Notes: generated from the sequence alone by a model not told the origin. DNA of 64,000 nt from Oscillospiraceae bacterium (GCA_009784825.1 WQXO01000005.1:62001-126000); one strand, 5' to 3'. Shown: positions 1 to 8,575, counted from the stretch's first letter. Numbers and translations are program-made.

Positions 1-2
1 AC

Positions 3-449
3 AAAGACAAGCAGTTTAAGTCGGTTCAAAGTGCTGATGTTGATGTTTCCGATGACGACGAAAAGGCTGAAATCAAAAAAGCTAACGAGGACGCAAAAGA
101 CCTGTTAGCTGTTATGAAAGAGGAATTAGGCGATAAAGTTGCAGACGTTCGGGTGTCGAAGCGGTTGAAAAGTCACCCGGTATGCTTAACAAGCAGCGGA
201 GTATTATCGACGCAGATGGAAAAAGTCCTCAGTGCCATGCCTGTAGGGAATAATGCAAAAGCCGATAAGGTTTTGGAAATTAACTCGGCACACCCGATTT
301 TTGAAAAGTTGCAGTTTTTGCACAAAAATGACGAAAAAGTGCTAAAAGTGTACGCTGACATTTTGTATAACCAAGCGTTACTAATCGAGGGAATCCCGGT
401 CGACAACCCGTCTGACTTCGTTTCTAAGATGTGTGAGCTGATGTCGTAG
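3..449 (+). CDS. htpG: Hsp90-family chaperone HtpG, C-terminal part (5' end outside window)
   Basis: The reading frame is open from the left edge and ends at TAG. It encodes the C-terminal dimerisation region of HtpG, the bacterial Hsp90 ATPase that remodels client proteins in the cytoplasm. Recognition rests on the conserved stretches VADVRVSKRLKSHPVCL, MEKVLSAM, LEINSAHPIF and the final NPSDFVSKMCELM, which match the family end. The N-terminal ATPase and middle domains lie outside the window, so only about 148 residues can be read. A hairpin with a T-run follows directly, so the gene probably ends its transcript. The identification is firm; nothing can be said about its promoter. Confidence 0.95.
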   Translation, partial: KDKQFKSVQSADVDVSDDDEKAEIKKANEDAKDLLAVMKEELGDKVADVRVSKRLKSHPVCLTSSGVLSTQMEKVLSAMPVGNNAKADKVLEINSAHPIFEKLQFLHKNDEKVLKVYADILYNQALLIEGIPVDNPSDFVSKMCELMS

Positions 450-464
450 CCCTTTATAATAACG

Positions 465-500
465 CGTGCGTGTACCTGCGGGTGCGGGTGCACGTTTTAT
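465..500 (+). terminator. Terminator after htpG
   Basis: The 8-bp arms 469-476 (CGTGTACC) and 487-494 (GGTGCACG) pair with one G-U, followed by TTTTAT. It lies 16 bases after the htpG stop codon. Confidence 0.7.
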
Positions 501-522
501 AAAGAGAATTATCATATTAGTA

Positions 523-1458
523 TTAATTTGATTCCCATAACCAATGCGATTGTCCGTCACTCATATATAAATCACAACCGGGGTTCTTTTCTTTGAATTC
601 AACACACTGCTCATTTGTAATTAACCCGCTACGAATTGTCAACACTTCAAGTTGAGTTAATTCATATAAAAGTTCAATACTAAAATCAATAGATTGTACA
701 TTTATTGTAAGCTCTCTCAGATTTTCAAAATCGGTAAAATCTATATTGATTCCAAAGTCTATATGAAGTTCTTCCAATGTGTTTATTTCACTTAATCCAT
801 TCAAATTATTCTGTTGAAAACCGCAACCATAGAAACTCAATTTCGATATTTCCAAATCGCAAAGCAGGTCAATTGTTTCTATATCACACTGCCAAAATGT
901 CAACTCTTTTAATTGCGGAAAGGCGTCTATTCTTTCCGACAATGTAATTACAGAACTTGCAATTGTGAGCTTTTCAAGATTGTTAAGATGTATTATATCG
1001 TTTATATTAAAATCAAATCCGCCATAATCCAAATATAACGATTTTAACGCTGTCATATCTTTTAAAAAGGAAAAATCAGAAATTAAATATGTTCGTTCAA
1101 TATAAGCATATCCGGCACTTTGAATAATTGACAGCGTTTCAAGTGAATCAAGCTGTGACAACAACGAAATATCTATATCTTTTTCTAATATCCATAATTC
1201 AATTTCTTCGTGTAATTTAAATATTTCTATGTCACTTTCTGTCAAATCGCTGTTTACACCGCCAACCCATTTTTGTTTTAACGGTTCTTCCGTCACAGTG
1301 GGTTCAACAGTTTCCGAAACAGCAGTCGTTGCTTCGGTGGTTTCGGTAGTTGTTGTCGCTGACGCTGAACCTGTTTCCTGACGGTCATCGGGGATTGTAG
1401 AATTACAGGCGGTTAGTATAAATGTCGCTGTAATAAGCGAGAGGATTACTTTTTTCAT
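523..1458 (-). CDS. Leucine-rich-repeat lipoprotein
   Basis: A 311-residue exported lipoprotein. The signal peptide ends in the lipobox LTAC with the lipidated Cys at residue 18. A Thr/Glu-rich linker (about residues 19-60) leads into leucine-rich repeats of the form LxxLxxLxI over residues 80-290, a fold that usually binds proteins or glycans. The first 30 residues are nearly identical to those of the broken lipoprotein gene upstream (IPDD-QETGSA), so the exported leader is shared while the body differs. It is the last gene of a two-gene minus-strand unit (26-base gap) probably driven by the promoter at 2435-2462. The ligand is unknown. It resembles the ectodomain of the sigma-LRR protein at 41716. 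Confidence 0.8.
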   Translation of the reverse strand: MKKVILSLITATFILTACNSTIPDDRQETGSASATTTTETTEATTAVSETVEPTVTEEPLKQKWVGGVNSDLTESDIEIFKLHEEIELWILEKDIDISLLSQLDSLETLSIIQSAGYAYIERTYLISDFSFLKDMTALKSLYLDYGGFDFNINDIIHLNNLEKLTIASSVITLSERIDAFPQLKELTFWQCDIETIDLLCDLEISKLSFYGCGFQQNNLNGLSEINTLEELHIDFGINIDFTDFENLRELTINVQSIDFSIELLYELTQLEVLTIRSGLITNEQCVEFKEKNPGCDLYMSDGQSHWLWESN

Positions 1459-1484
1459 AGATACTTCTCCTTAATTATGATTTA

Positions 1485-2405
1485 TCACGCTTTTTCTACC
1501 TTGCGAACCCATTCGCCGTCGATTTTTTCAAAGGTTATGATTACATCAAGTGTTATTGCCACAAAGTCGGGTGGGATTTCAACACCTATCCCCTCATTTG
1601 TTAAGGTAGTTTTAAACACAAATTTATTGGGGGCTTGAGAAACCATGTACATAGAATAATAGCTTTCATTATAGTAAAGTCCGTCATGCTCGATAACAAA
1701 AAGCAACTCCCTTTCTATGCTGTATTCCCATGAGATTTCGATTAGCTTAAAACCGTTCATATAACCTTCTTCCGGCTGGTTAATCGGGAGGTCGGTTTTT
1801 TTCCACCAATTATAATTCAAATAAGATGAAGAGTTTAAAACCCAAAGCCCGTCACTAACACCGTCATTGAAATAATTAATATACATCAAATGCATTGTAT
1901 CGGGATTATCCATGTCAATCCAAATAATGCTTGACCCTTTCCAATGCATAACAAATACAATTGCATTGTCGGGAGTTATATAAAATTCATTCTTTTCCCG
2001 TCCCTGAGAAAAGCTTTGTCTGGAATCGTCGAAATAAATTGTATATCCGTTTGTTCCCAATCATCCCCCGAAGAAATAGTGTCTGAATTCATCAAGGTTA
2101 TATAATTTTGTCCATGTGTTCATATCCAATTGGATTTTTTGACATTCTAATCCATATATATTTACCGTTTCGTCCAGTTCAACTCCGCTCAGTAATTTCA
2201 CCGGCAATGAAAAAGCGGGTTCGGCAGGTGCTTCAGGTTCGGTTGCCGCAGTGGTGGTTTCGGCGGTTTCAACAGTTTCCGAAGCGGCAGTCGTTGTTTC
2301 GGTAGTCTCCGCTGAACCTGTTTCCTGTTGGTCGTCGGGGATTGTAGAATTACAGGCGGTTAGTATAAATGTCGCTGTAATAAGCGAGAGGATTACTTTT
2401 TTCAT
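1485..2405 (-). pseudogene. Lipoprotein gene interrupted by an in-frame TGA
   Basis: Two halves, 2061-2405 and 1485-2060, lie in the same frame and are separated only by a TGA at 2061-2063. The first half has a lipobox (LTAC, Cys18), a Thr/Glu-rich linker and ends in FRHYFFGG. The second half begins LGTNGYTIYFDD and ends EKIDGEWVRKVEKA. The intact paralogs at 28775 and 29736 read through FFGTWE at this point and end EKI-GEWVRTVEEV, so the stop sits at or next to the conserved Trp (TGG to TGA fits). Other genes in the window use TGA as a normal stop, so recoding is unlikely. The truncated protein of 114 residues might still be exported. A restart at the TTG at 2060 is formally possible but has no clear SD. 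Confidence 0.75.
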
Positions 2406-2434
2406 AATGGAATCTCCTTTTACCTTTTTATTCC

Positions 2435-2499
2435 ATTATATCACCGTTTTTTGAAAAAGCAATTAAAATTCGGTTACAGTTTAGTTACAAATTGGTTAC
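2435..2499 (-). promoter_or_regulatory. Promoter with three 11-bp-spaced GTAAC boxes
   Basis: Minus-strand -10 TATAAT (2435-2440), 16-base spacer, weak -35 TTGCTT (2457-2462). Upstream, three direct repeats GTAAC(A/C) lie at 2473, 2484 and 2495 (GTTAC on the plus strand), exactly 11 bp apart. The same 65-nt layout occurs at 30701-30765. Direct repeats of one helical turn beside a weak -35 are typical activator sites of OmpR/PhoB-type response regulators; the regulator itself is not in the window. Confidence 0.65.
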
Positions 2500-2518
2500 T
2501 ATTAATCGGGAGGGGTGT

Positions 2519-3256
2519 ATGATTAAAAGAAAACGCATAATTATAAGCATTATTGCTTGTGTTATTATACTACCTCCGTTAATTATTTTCACTTGGTTTA
2601 AAACAGTTCTTTGGCTTGAAAACCGTGAGGTGGTTGGTTTATTCAACAACAGCACCTATTATCAAAGCAACCAAAAAACATTTGAAGAGTTCACCACAGG
2701 AATGAACCAATACACCATGAAGCTCACGCTTGCTGATACTATAATTGAGTTGCGGTTAAAAAGAGAGGATGATAATTGGAACGGCACATTGTCGCACAGC
2801 ATATACGGGCAAAGTGAACAAGCGACAGAAAGCTATGACGTTGAAATAGTCAGCGAGCATTTAATCATTCACTGTGAGCCGCAAAGACAAATCCCTTTAA
2901 CCGATTTCTTCTTCAGCAGATTTGATTCTGATGATTTTAAGACTATTCGAGTGAGCTACGGATTATTTAATTCAACGGTGTTTGAAATAGACGGGGTTTA
3001 TGATATTCAAAAAACAAGAGAGTTTATGGAGATATTTGAGCGGAATTTCATCTCGGTTTTTTCTTCGGTTGACGATGAATTTCTGTCACGTTATAACCAA
3101 AACATACACGAGTTTTATGCCGTGAGCTTTGGCGGTGCGGTTGTCGGTAATCCGCAAATCGGTATACTATTGCATTTTAACTCGGAAAGTGATGTGCGGG
3201 CTCATTATATCGGTTATGGTGCGGAGATGGTTTTTGCGGAGCGAGTGTATAAGTAA
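2519..3256 (+). CDS. Membrane-anchored protein of unknown function
   Basis: A 245-residue protein. I chose the ATG at 2519 (MIKRKRIIIS) because a GGGAGGGG SD lies 3-10 bases upstream; an earlier in-frame start at 2492 would overlap the GTTAC boxes. A basic N-terminus followed by a hydrophobic segment (about residues 6-28) predicts one membrane helix with the rest outside the cell. I recognise no domain. It is divergent from the broken lipoprotein gene and converges on the next minus-strand gene, with a shared hairpin between. It is probably a species-restricted envelope protein. Confidence 0.6.
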   Translation: MIKRKRIIISIIACVIILPPLIIFTWFKTVLWLENREVVGLFNNSTYYQSNQKTFEEFTTGMNQYTMKLTLADTIIELRLKREDDNWNGTLSHSIYGQSEQATESYDVEIVSEHLIIHCEPQRQIPLTDFFFSRFDSDDFKTIRVSYGLFNSTVFEIDGVYDIQKTREFMEIFERNFISVFSSVDDEFLSRYNQNIHEFYAVSFGGAVVGNPQIGILLHFNSESDVRAHYIGYGAEMVFAERVYK

Positions 3257-3282
3257 ATGCACCTAAAAATTAGGTGCATTTA
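3254..3282. terminator. Bidirectional terminator hairpin
   Basis: The perfect 13-bp arms 3254-3266 and 3270-3282 (core AAATGCACCTAA) have a 3-base loop between the convergent genes ending at 3256 and 3303. The stop codon of the plus-strand gene lies in the stem. Confidence 0.65.
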
Positions 3283-3302
3283 CTGTGGAAACAATATTAA
3301 AG

Positions 3303-3824
3303 CTAATCTATTCTGATAAATGTATAGTGGTGATTAGTAAAAGTCTTTTCATCAATATAATACATACAAACTCCGCCACCGGTTTTCTCAACCTCCTCTA
3401 TAGTTTTTGCAAACGCTATCAAAGTTTTACTCTCTTTAGGGCTTATATTAAAGTCAATCACTGAATAATCAAGTCTTTTTTCCAACCACTCCGCTTGCTG
3501 GTTAGCGAACGCCCAAAATCTGTCAAAACCTTCATCCTCAGGGTCGTTTATTATAAACTCCTCGTTGTATGACAGCACAAAATCCAATGATTTTATGCCG
3601 CCTAATTGAAGAGTTTGGTCTTCAAAAACTTCAAAATAAAAACCATCCTTTTTCCCGTCAACATAATATTTACCCGTTTTTAATGTGCCGTCTCCGTGAA
3701 AAGTGAACGTGTCAATAATTTCGGCGTTGGGTCGCACAGTAAGAATTAATATAACAGATGTAAGAATTATTACTGTTGAAACAAACCCGATAATCCCGAC
3801 CCTCTTTTTAAGTGTTTGTGTCAT
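3303..3824 (-). CDS. Small single-pass membrane protein, unknown function
   Basis: A 174-residue protein whose start is placed at the ATG at 3824 because AAAGGAGGTC lies just upstream. The longer open frame to 3923 runs into the previous gene and has no SD. Residues about 9-30 form a hydrophobic helix, so most of the protein is extracytoplasmic. A repeat-like GDGTLKTGKYYVDGKKDG stretch resembles MORN-type or toxin-repeat wording but is too short to assign. It follows the secreted protein at 3868 by 43 bases, perhaps in one transcript. Confidence 0.6.
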   Translation of the reverse strand: MTQTLKKRVGIIGFVSTVIILTSVILILTVRPNAEIIDTFTFHGDGTLKTGKYYVDGKKDGFYFEVFEDQTLQLGGIKSLDFVLSYNEEFIINDPEDEGFDRFWAFANQQAEWLEKRLDYSVIDFNISPKESKTLIAFAKTIEEVEKTGGGVCMYYIDEKTFTNHHYTFIRID

Positions 3825-3867
3825 AATGACCTCCTTTTGTTTATATGTTGTTTTTATTCTTAAATTA

Positions 3868-4332
3868 CTATATGTTTTTAATGTAATTGTATATACTTCC
3901 GTTCCCGGGTTCGTATTTCGCACTTACATTAACAGGTTGCCCCCAAAAATTAAATGTTATATTAACATCGCTTGTAGCAATATAAGCCGGGAATGTATGC
4001 CCTGTATAATTCCCTTGCCCATCGGTTTGATACATTGTTGTATAAGAGACATTAAAGTTTTTATAACCCATCATATATCCAGTACTTGTTGAACCATATG
4101 CCGGAACTACACTTGCACCGCTATGAACATAAAAGTTGTTTACTGTGCATTCACTGTTTGTAACATAGATTGAACTTTTGTGACCTATAGTACCAAATAA
4201 ATAATATGTGCCGCTGTAATTGCCATTTTGTGTGCCTGCTGAAACAGGTAATATTACAGAAAGTGCAAGTGCAAAACATATTGCTGCGAATAAAGAGACC
4301 GCTCTTTTTATGATTTTCTTTTTACCTTTCAT
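3868..4332 (-). CDS. Small secreted protein, unknown function
   Basis: A 154-residue protein with a clear Sec signal peptide (MKGKKKIIKRAVSLF..., hydrophobic core to about residue 32, likely cleavage after VSAG). The mature part is rich in Gly, Ser, Thr, Tyr and Asn with alternating hydrophobic residues, suggesting an all-beta secreted domain, but I recognise no family. The SD TAGGAGG lies 6 bases before the ATG. The mature protein contains no Cys apart from one near its middle. The upstream region to 4464 is A/T-rich and lacks a clear consensus promoter. Confidence 0.6.
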   Translation of the reverse strand: MKGKKKIIKRAVSLFAAICFALALSVILPVSAGTQNGNYSGTYYLFGTIGHKSSIYVTNSECTVNNFYVHSGASVVPAYGSTSTGYMMGYKNFNVSYTTMYQTDGQGNYTGHTFPAYIATSDVNITFNFWGQPVNVSAKYEPGNGSIYNYIKNI

Positions 4333-4464
4333 ATTTAACCTCCTAAAATGTTATTTCTCATATAATATCATTAAAGGAGTGCGAAATTTGTCGAAATTTG
4401 TCGAAAGAATATTTTTTTAATATTAATATGTATATATTACAACAAATATACATATAATACTTGA

Positions 4465-5379
4465 TTACTTCTTCTTCCTCTTACTTATCATAAACGCCAC
4501 CCCTGCCGCAATCCCTGCCGCTCCGAGAACCGCAAGTGCTATAAAAAATCCTGTTTGCAAGGGCGAGGAGGGAGGCGTTTCGGTGGGAGGTTGGGTAGTC
4601 TGAACAGTGGTTTGCTCGTCAAGCGGGACAGTGAATTCATCATAAATAGAAGTGGTTTCCGGTGCTTTTGCGATTTCACCGTCAATAGTCAGCACCGCCT
4701 TTGTCACATCGGCATAACCGCTGCTCCCGTACCCCTCGACACAGAAAGCCACCTCATACATGTTACCGAGGATTAACCCATGCTCCTCCCATGCCCGCAT
4801 ATGCTCACTGACCGAGATAATACCCTCGGTTTTTTTATCGACACGGACGCTCCAGAATTGCTGGAAGGTTTTCTTCCCTTGGATAGAGGGTTGTTCCACT
4901 CTTGTGGTTTCGTATATATCGTAAAGCCCGCCATCAATTTCAACCTGCCCTCGGTGAGAGTCTCTCCCTCCGGGCGGTCGCCAGCTCCCCCATGATTCCA
5001 CGATGTAAAACTCAATAAGCGGGTCGGTTGTCCAGCCGTAGACACATAAGTATGAGTTGCCGTCGGGTTGATAATCGGCGGCGTATTCGTATGCAAATTC
5101 GCCGTGTTCGTAATGCAGAATTTTGTTGCGGAATTTTATTCCGGTTCTGAACAGGACATTCCCTGCCACAATCCACTCACACTCAAAAGCCCCTTTTTCC
5201 TTGACAGTCATGGTGACTTCACGTGCTTTGTCGTGCCACAGCTCATAATTCAACCCGTCATGCTCGCCTCGTGAGTTTTTTGTGAATGGCCCTGCGTGTG
5301 CCTCGTCTGCCGACGGGATAATCAGCAACATCGGAATAATAAACAGCGTTAAAAGAATTGCACTAAGTTTTCTTTTCAT
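4465..5379 (-). CDS. GH11 endo-1,4-beta-xylanase with C-terminal membrane anchor
   Basis: A 304-residue extracellular xylanase that cleaves the beta-1,4 backbone of xylan. An N-terminal signal peptide (to about residue 28) precedes a GH11 beta-jelly-roll. The nucleophile motif is in DPLIEFYIVESWGSW and the acid/base Glu is in CVEGYGSSG; KKTFQQFWSVR is the thumb/cord signature. A Thr/Pro-rich linker (about 240-270) leads to a hydrophobic helix and the basic tail KRKKK. The sequence PLQTG before the helix resembles a degenerate sortase signal, but simple membrane anchoring is equally possible. The gene lies 20 bases after a peptide-binding lipoprotein, with SD GGAG, and may be the tail of a long transcript. 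The enzyme family is firm; the anchoring mode is inferred. Confidence 0.9.
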   Translation of the reverse strand: MKRKLSAILLTLFIIPMLLIIPSADEAHAGPFTKNSRGEHDGLNYELWHDKAREVTMTVKEKGAFECEWIVAGNVLFRTGIKFRNKILHYEHGEFAYEYAADYQPDGNSYLCVYGWTTDPLIEFYIVESWGSWRPPGGRDSHRGQVEIDGGLYDIYETTRVEQPSIQGKKTFQQFWSVRVDKKTEGIISVSEHMRAWEEHGLILGNMYEVAFCVEGYGSSGYADVTKAVLTIDGEIAKAPETTSIYDEFTVPLDEQTTVQTTQPPTETPPSSPLQTGFFIALAVLGAAGIAAGVAFMISKRKKK

Positions 5380-5399
5380 AGGGATTCTCCTTGTGTCAT

Positions 5400-6968
5400 T
5401 TAGAATATTTTTGCTTCACGGAAAATAATTGTTTTTGTGAAAGGGTTGTATACCAAGTCATGGCTTTTTTTGTTGCGGAAGAAATATTCGGTTTTGAAGC
5501 ATATCGGGATAATATTCGCATTTTCGATTAATAACAACTCCGCTTGTTTATACAATTGACCGCTTTGAGTTACGGTGGCGGCGAAGCGGGCTTGTTCGAT
5601 TAACGAAGCGGCTTGTTCATTATGCTCTGTTAATATTTCAAGAACTGCACACGGGTTGTTGTATGAGGCGGTCAGTATTACTGCTGCCATGTCATACTGT
5701 CCGCTCAAATACTTAGATGTATATTCGCCGGCAGAAAGCACCTCAATCCTGCAAAAGAACGACAGCTTCTCCTGCCATTGCTGGGTTATGAAAATTACGA
5801 ATTCCAAAATCGCGTCGTCGTCGGGAACGATTATCACCGGAAGCTCGACAAATGAACCGATAAAATTATAACCGCCGGTATTAATTTCGGGGGTGATAGT
5901 CCCCGTCATGTCTCTGTAAAAAGCGTTGCCGAGTTTCACGCTGTCGGGGACGATTGCTGAGGCTTTCCTGTAGCCGGGTATGTCTGAGTCGATGATGCTC
6001 CTGTCTATCGAAGCGGCAAGGGTTTTCCTCATGCTTTCATCTGCGAATATGCCTGACATGTTAAACATAATCCCCGCAACAGAGTTTTCTGCCGCAGTGT
6101 AAGGATAGTTCTTGCTGATTAATTCTTCTGCCCTGTTTCCGCTGATTATTATACCGTCTGCGTTACCGTCGGTGAATTGTTTGAACGGGTTCTCCCTGTC
6201 CATGTAGAAATGCAATGCCCTCGGGAACACCTGCCACCCTCCACTGTTTTTGCTGTTCCTTTGTAAGAGAATGCGGTTTTCATTAGTCCACCACGGGTCA
6301 TAAGTCCATTCAGTGAGATAGAATGCACCGTTAGAGGGGACAGCCTCTGCGATTAATCCGTAACGTCCTGATGATTTTATGTAGAATTCCTCATTGCAGG
6401 GGCGGGCGGGCGTTGCCGTAAGCAAGCGGGGGAAATCGGCGTCGGGTTGATTTAGTGAAATAGTAAGTGTAAAGTTGTTTATTGCTTTAACGCCGACGTA
6501 TTCCGGGCTGACATTACCTTTATTAATCTGCTCGGCGTTATGTATGTTGAGATAGCTTTCGGCGTTTTGGGATTTTGTCGCAGGGTTAAACAAACGCATA
6601 AACGCATATACAAAATCGTGTGCGGTGCATTGTGCCGTGAAATCGCCCTTGTCACGCCAGAAAACGTCCTGTCTTAATGTGAACGTGTAGGTTAAGCCGT
6701 CGTCCGACACGGTGTATTCCTTTGCTACACCTGCCACTATATTCCCCTCGGTGTCTAATCTGAGCAGTCCGTCGAACAGGTTTTCTATAACCATCATGGC
6801 GTTTTGGTCTGTAGCGGTCTGCGGGTCAAGCGTCCTCGGGTTAGCAGACAAATCGTAACGGAAAATATAACCGCTTCCGTCGCTTTCCCGTTTTGTACAG
6901 GAAGCGAGAAGCGATAATGTGAAAACTATTATTAGAATATTACAAAGAAGTTTCAATGACTTTTCCAT
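5400..6968 (-). CDS. Oligopeptide ABC transporter substrate-binding lipoprotein (SBP family 5)
   Basis: A 522-residue lipoprotein with lipobox LASC (Cys24). The body follows the OppA/DppA family: ANPRTLDPQTATD near the mature N-terminus, NLFDGLLRLDTEGNIVAGVAKEYTVSDDGLTYTFTLRQDVFW, and the late hinge region PIIVPDDDAILEFV. It would capture peptides or similar solutes at the membrane surface, yet no permease or ATPase genes of an Opp system are adjacent, so it is an orphan receptor here. It overlaps nrdG by 29 bases and precedes the xylanase, so all three are probably co-transcribed. The substrate cannot be inferred. Confidence 0.88.
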   Translation of the reverse strand: MEKSLKLLCNILIIVFTLSLLASCTKRESDGSGYIFRYDLSANPRTLDPQTATDQNAMMVIENLFDGLLRLDTEGNIVAGVAKEYTVSDDGLTYTFTLRQDVFWRDKGDFTAQCTAHDFVYAFMRLFNPATKSQNAESYLNIHNAEQINKGNVSPEYVGVKAINNFTLTISLNQPDADFPRLLTATPARPCNEEFYIKSSGRYGLIAEAVPSNGAFYLTEWTYDPWWTNENRILLQRNSKNSGGWQVFPRALHFYMDRENPFKQFTDGNADGIIISGNRAEELISKNYPYTAAENSVAGIMFNMSGIFADESMRKTLAASIDRSIIDSDIPGYRKASAIVPDSVKLGNAFYRDMTGTITPEINTGGYNFIGSFVELPVIIVPDDDAILEFVIFITQQWQEKLSFFCRIEVLSAGEYTSKYLSGQYDMAAVILTASYNNPCAVLEILTEHNEQAASLIEQARFAATVTQSGQLYKQAELLLIENANIIPICFKTEYFFRNKKSHDLVYNPFTKTIIFREAKIF

Positions 6969-7422
6969 GTTTTATGCTCTCCTTTGAATCAATAACCCGT
7001 TGGTTAGCACTGCCTTTAAATCTTATTTTATAGTCTCGTCGACTTTGAACAAACTGCCCGTCAACAAGAATGTTTATCTTGTTTAATAGCTCTGCCGCTT
7101 TGCCGGCAAGCAGCTCCTCAAAAGTGTAGCCCGTGTAACATATTATATGATATTCGGGGATTAGATTTGCTAAGTCAATGAACGCTTGTGCTTGTTCAAA
7201 GGGTTCGCCGCCCGAGAAAGTAACGCCGTCTAACAAGGGGTCGCTTTTTATTTCGGAGGCAAGGTCTTCAATGTTCCGCCATTCCCCCCCCTCGAAATCA
7301 TGGGTGTGCGGGTTGTGGCAGTTTTCACATTTGAAGCTACAGCCTTGTGAAAATATTGTGTATCGGATTCCGGGCCCGTCAACAACTGAGTTTTTTACAA
7401 TTCCTGCGATTTTGATTTGCAT
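6940..7422 (-). CDS. nrdG: Anaerobic ribonucleotide reductase activating protein
   Basis: A 160-residue radical-SAM activase. The iron-sulfur motif CxxxCxxC is at Cys28, Cys32 and Cys35 (GCSFKCENCHNP), with the SAM-binding GGEP motif at FSGGEPF. It generates the glycyl radical on class III reductase NrdD for dNTP synthesis without oxygen, which fits an obligate anaerobe. NrdD is not in the window. The 3' end overlaps the binding-protein gene by 29 bases, suggesting translational coupling with an unrelated function. Length and motifs are normal for NrdG. Confidence 0.92.
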   Translation of the reverse strand: MQIKIAGIVKNSVVDGPGIRYTIFSQGCSFKCENCHNPHTHDFEGGEWRNIEDLASEIKSDPLLDGVTFSGGEPFEQAQAFIDLANLIPEYHIICYTGYTFEELLAGKAAELLNKINILVDGQFVQSRRDYKIRFKGSANQRVIDSKESIKHGKVIETSL

Positions 7423-7432
7423 AATGTAAGCC

Positions 7433-8278
7433 CTACATTTCTGTGATATATTGCGTTCCGGATTTTACTCCCGCACTCAGTGATTTTATGTAATCGCCGC
7501 TTTTTATGTATTCCGCTATAAACCCTGCAAGAAGTGCATCTCCCGCTCCTACTGTGTATCCCACCTTAAACTCGACAGTTTCGCATATGTATACGCCTTT
7601 GTTAATCAGCACTGCCCCCATTTCCCCCATTGAAACAAGTACGTTTTTGCAACCCATGTTCCGTGCGTAGGGGACGGCATCTTCAAAATCGTCAATTTTC
7701 ACGCAGAACAATTCGCCCAATTCATGCTGGTTGGGTTTAATCAGGAAGGGTTCACTTTGTTTAACCACCTCTCTGAGTGCTTCACCGGAGGTATCGACTA
7801 CCACGCATATTCCTTTTATCGAAAGGCTGTTGACAATGTCTGCGTAATAGGTTTCGGACACACCGAAGGGTAGACTGCCGCTCAGGATTAACATGTCGCC
7901 TTTTACCAAAAGCTCTAACTTTTCTGTAAGAGCTGCTATATCTTTTTCGGTGACGGTGAAGCTGCCGTTGAACTCGGTGACTACGCCGTTTTCGCAGAGC
8001 TTTACATTGATTCTCGTGTCACAGTCTTTCACTCTTATGAAAATGCCCTTGCCTTTTAAGTTCCTCAACCGCATAAACTCGTCACCCGCAAACCCCGTTC
8101 CTACTAAGGCAATCGGGGTGTTCTCCACACCTAACGCAGTCAGCGTGTCGGTGACGTTTATCCCCTTGCCTGATGCACGGAATTCCTCAGATATGCTCCT
8201 GTTCACGCTTGAGCGGATTAACGCCTCCGACTTCATGATATAGTCTAAGGAGGGGTTAAGTGTCAGTGTGTATATCAT
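7433..8278 (-). CDS. fruK: 1-phosphofructokinase (PfkB family)
   Basis: A 281-residue PfkB-fold sugar kinase. The N-terminus TLTLNPSLDYIM is typical of 1-phosphofructokinase/tagatose-6-phosphate kinase, with GKGIN in the substrate site and the C-terminal catalytic motif VGAGDALLAGF (Asp base). It most likely phosphorylates fructose-1-phosphate to fructose-1,6-bisphosphate. No fructose PTS gene or DeoR regulator is nearby, which is unusual for fruK, so LacC-like activity is an alternative. It lies 2 bases after a small gene of unknown function, and GAGGAA at that gene's end serves as its SD. Confidence 0.85.
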   Translation of the reverse strand: MIYTLTLNPSLDYIMKSEALIRSSVNRSISEEFRASGKGINVTDTLTALGVENTPIALVGTGFAGDEFMRLRNLKGKGIFIRVKDCDTRINVKLCENGVVTEFNGSFTVTEKDIAALTEKLELLVKGDMLILSGSLPFGVSETYYADIVNSLSIKGICVVVDTSGEALREVVKQSEPFLIKPNQHELGELFCVKIDDFEDAVPYARNMGCKNVLVSMGEMGAVLINKGVYICETVEFKVGYTVGAGDALLAGFIAEYIKSGDYIKSLSAGVKSGTQYITEM

Positions 8279-8280
8279 AA

Positions 8281-8565
8281 TTATTCCTCATTCGCCTTGA
8301 TTAGCCATGTGTTGGCGATTTCAAGGACTTCATAAAGGCTGTTCCTGTTTGCAGATTTCATCTTGTCTAAATCGAGCGGCTTAGATACGTCGGTGGGGAG
8401 AAGCTGAACCCTTATATCGTCGGCAACCTCTAAGTCTTTAATCTTTTTTGCACCCTTGATGTCGATTTTTGCGACATAATCATCGTACATATTCCCGTAG
8501 TAAATCTCGGTGCCTTTGCGGACTAAGGGATAACCCTTGTAGGTTTGAAATTTTTGTTTTTCCAT
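8281..8565 (-). CDS. Small conserved cytoplasmic protein, unknown function
   Basis: A 94-residue protein. The ATG at 8565 is chosen for the AAGGAG SD at -10; an upstream extension would overlap DUF4340. The beginning EKQKFQTYKGYPLVRKGTEIYYGNM is a well-conserved pattern I associate with a small protein family that accompanies Gld-type ABC genes in Clostridia; I know of no assigned function. There is no signal peptide or membrane helix. It sits between the DUF4340 gene and fruK. Confidence 0.7.
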   Translation of the reverse strand: MEKQKFQTYKGYPLVRKGTEIYYGNMYDDYVAKIDIKGAKKIKDLEVADDIRVQLLPTDVSKPLDLDKMKSANRNSLYEVLEIANTWLIKANEE

Positions 8566-8575
8566 AGTATTCTCC

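Noticed and set aside
2061..2063. TGA read as Trp (alternative genetic code)
   Set aside because: Several intact genes (dnaC, rpoD, nusA, glnS) end in TGA at the expected position, and Trp is written TGG throughout.
2050..2075. Frameshift in the run of G before the TGA
   Set aside because: Both halves are in the same frame and both match the family, so a single nonsense codon explains the break better than an indel.
4418..4462. Terminator after the xylanase gene
   Set aside because: A 9-bp A/T-only stem exists at 4427-4454 but no T-run follows it on the minus strand; too weak to call.
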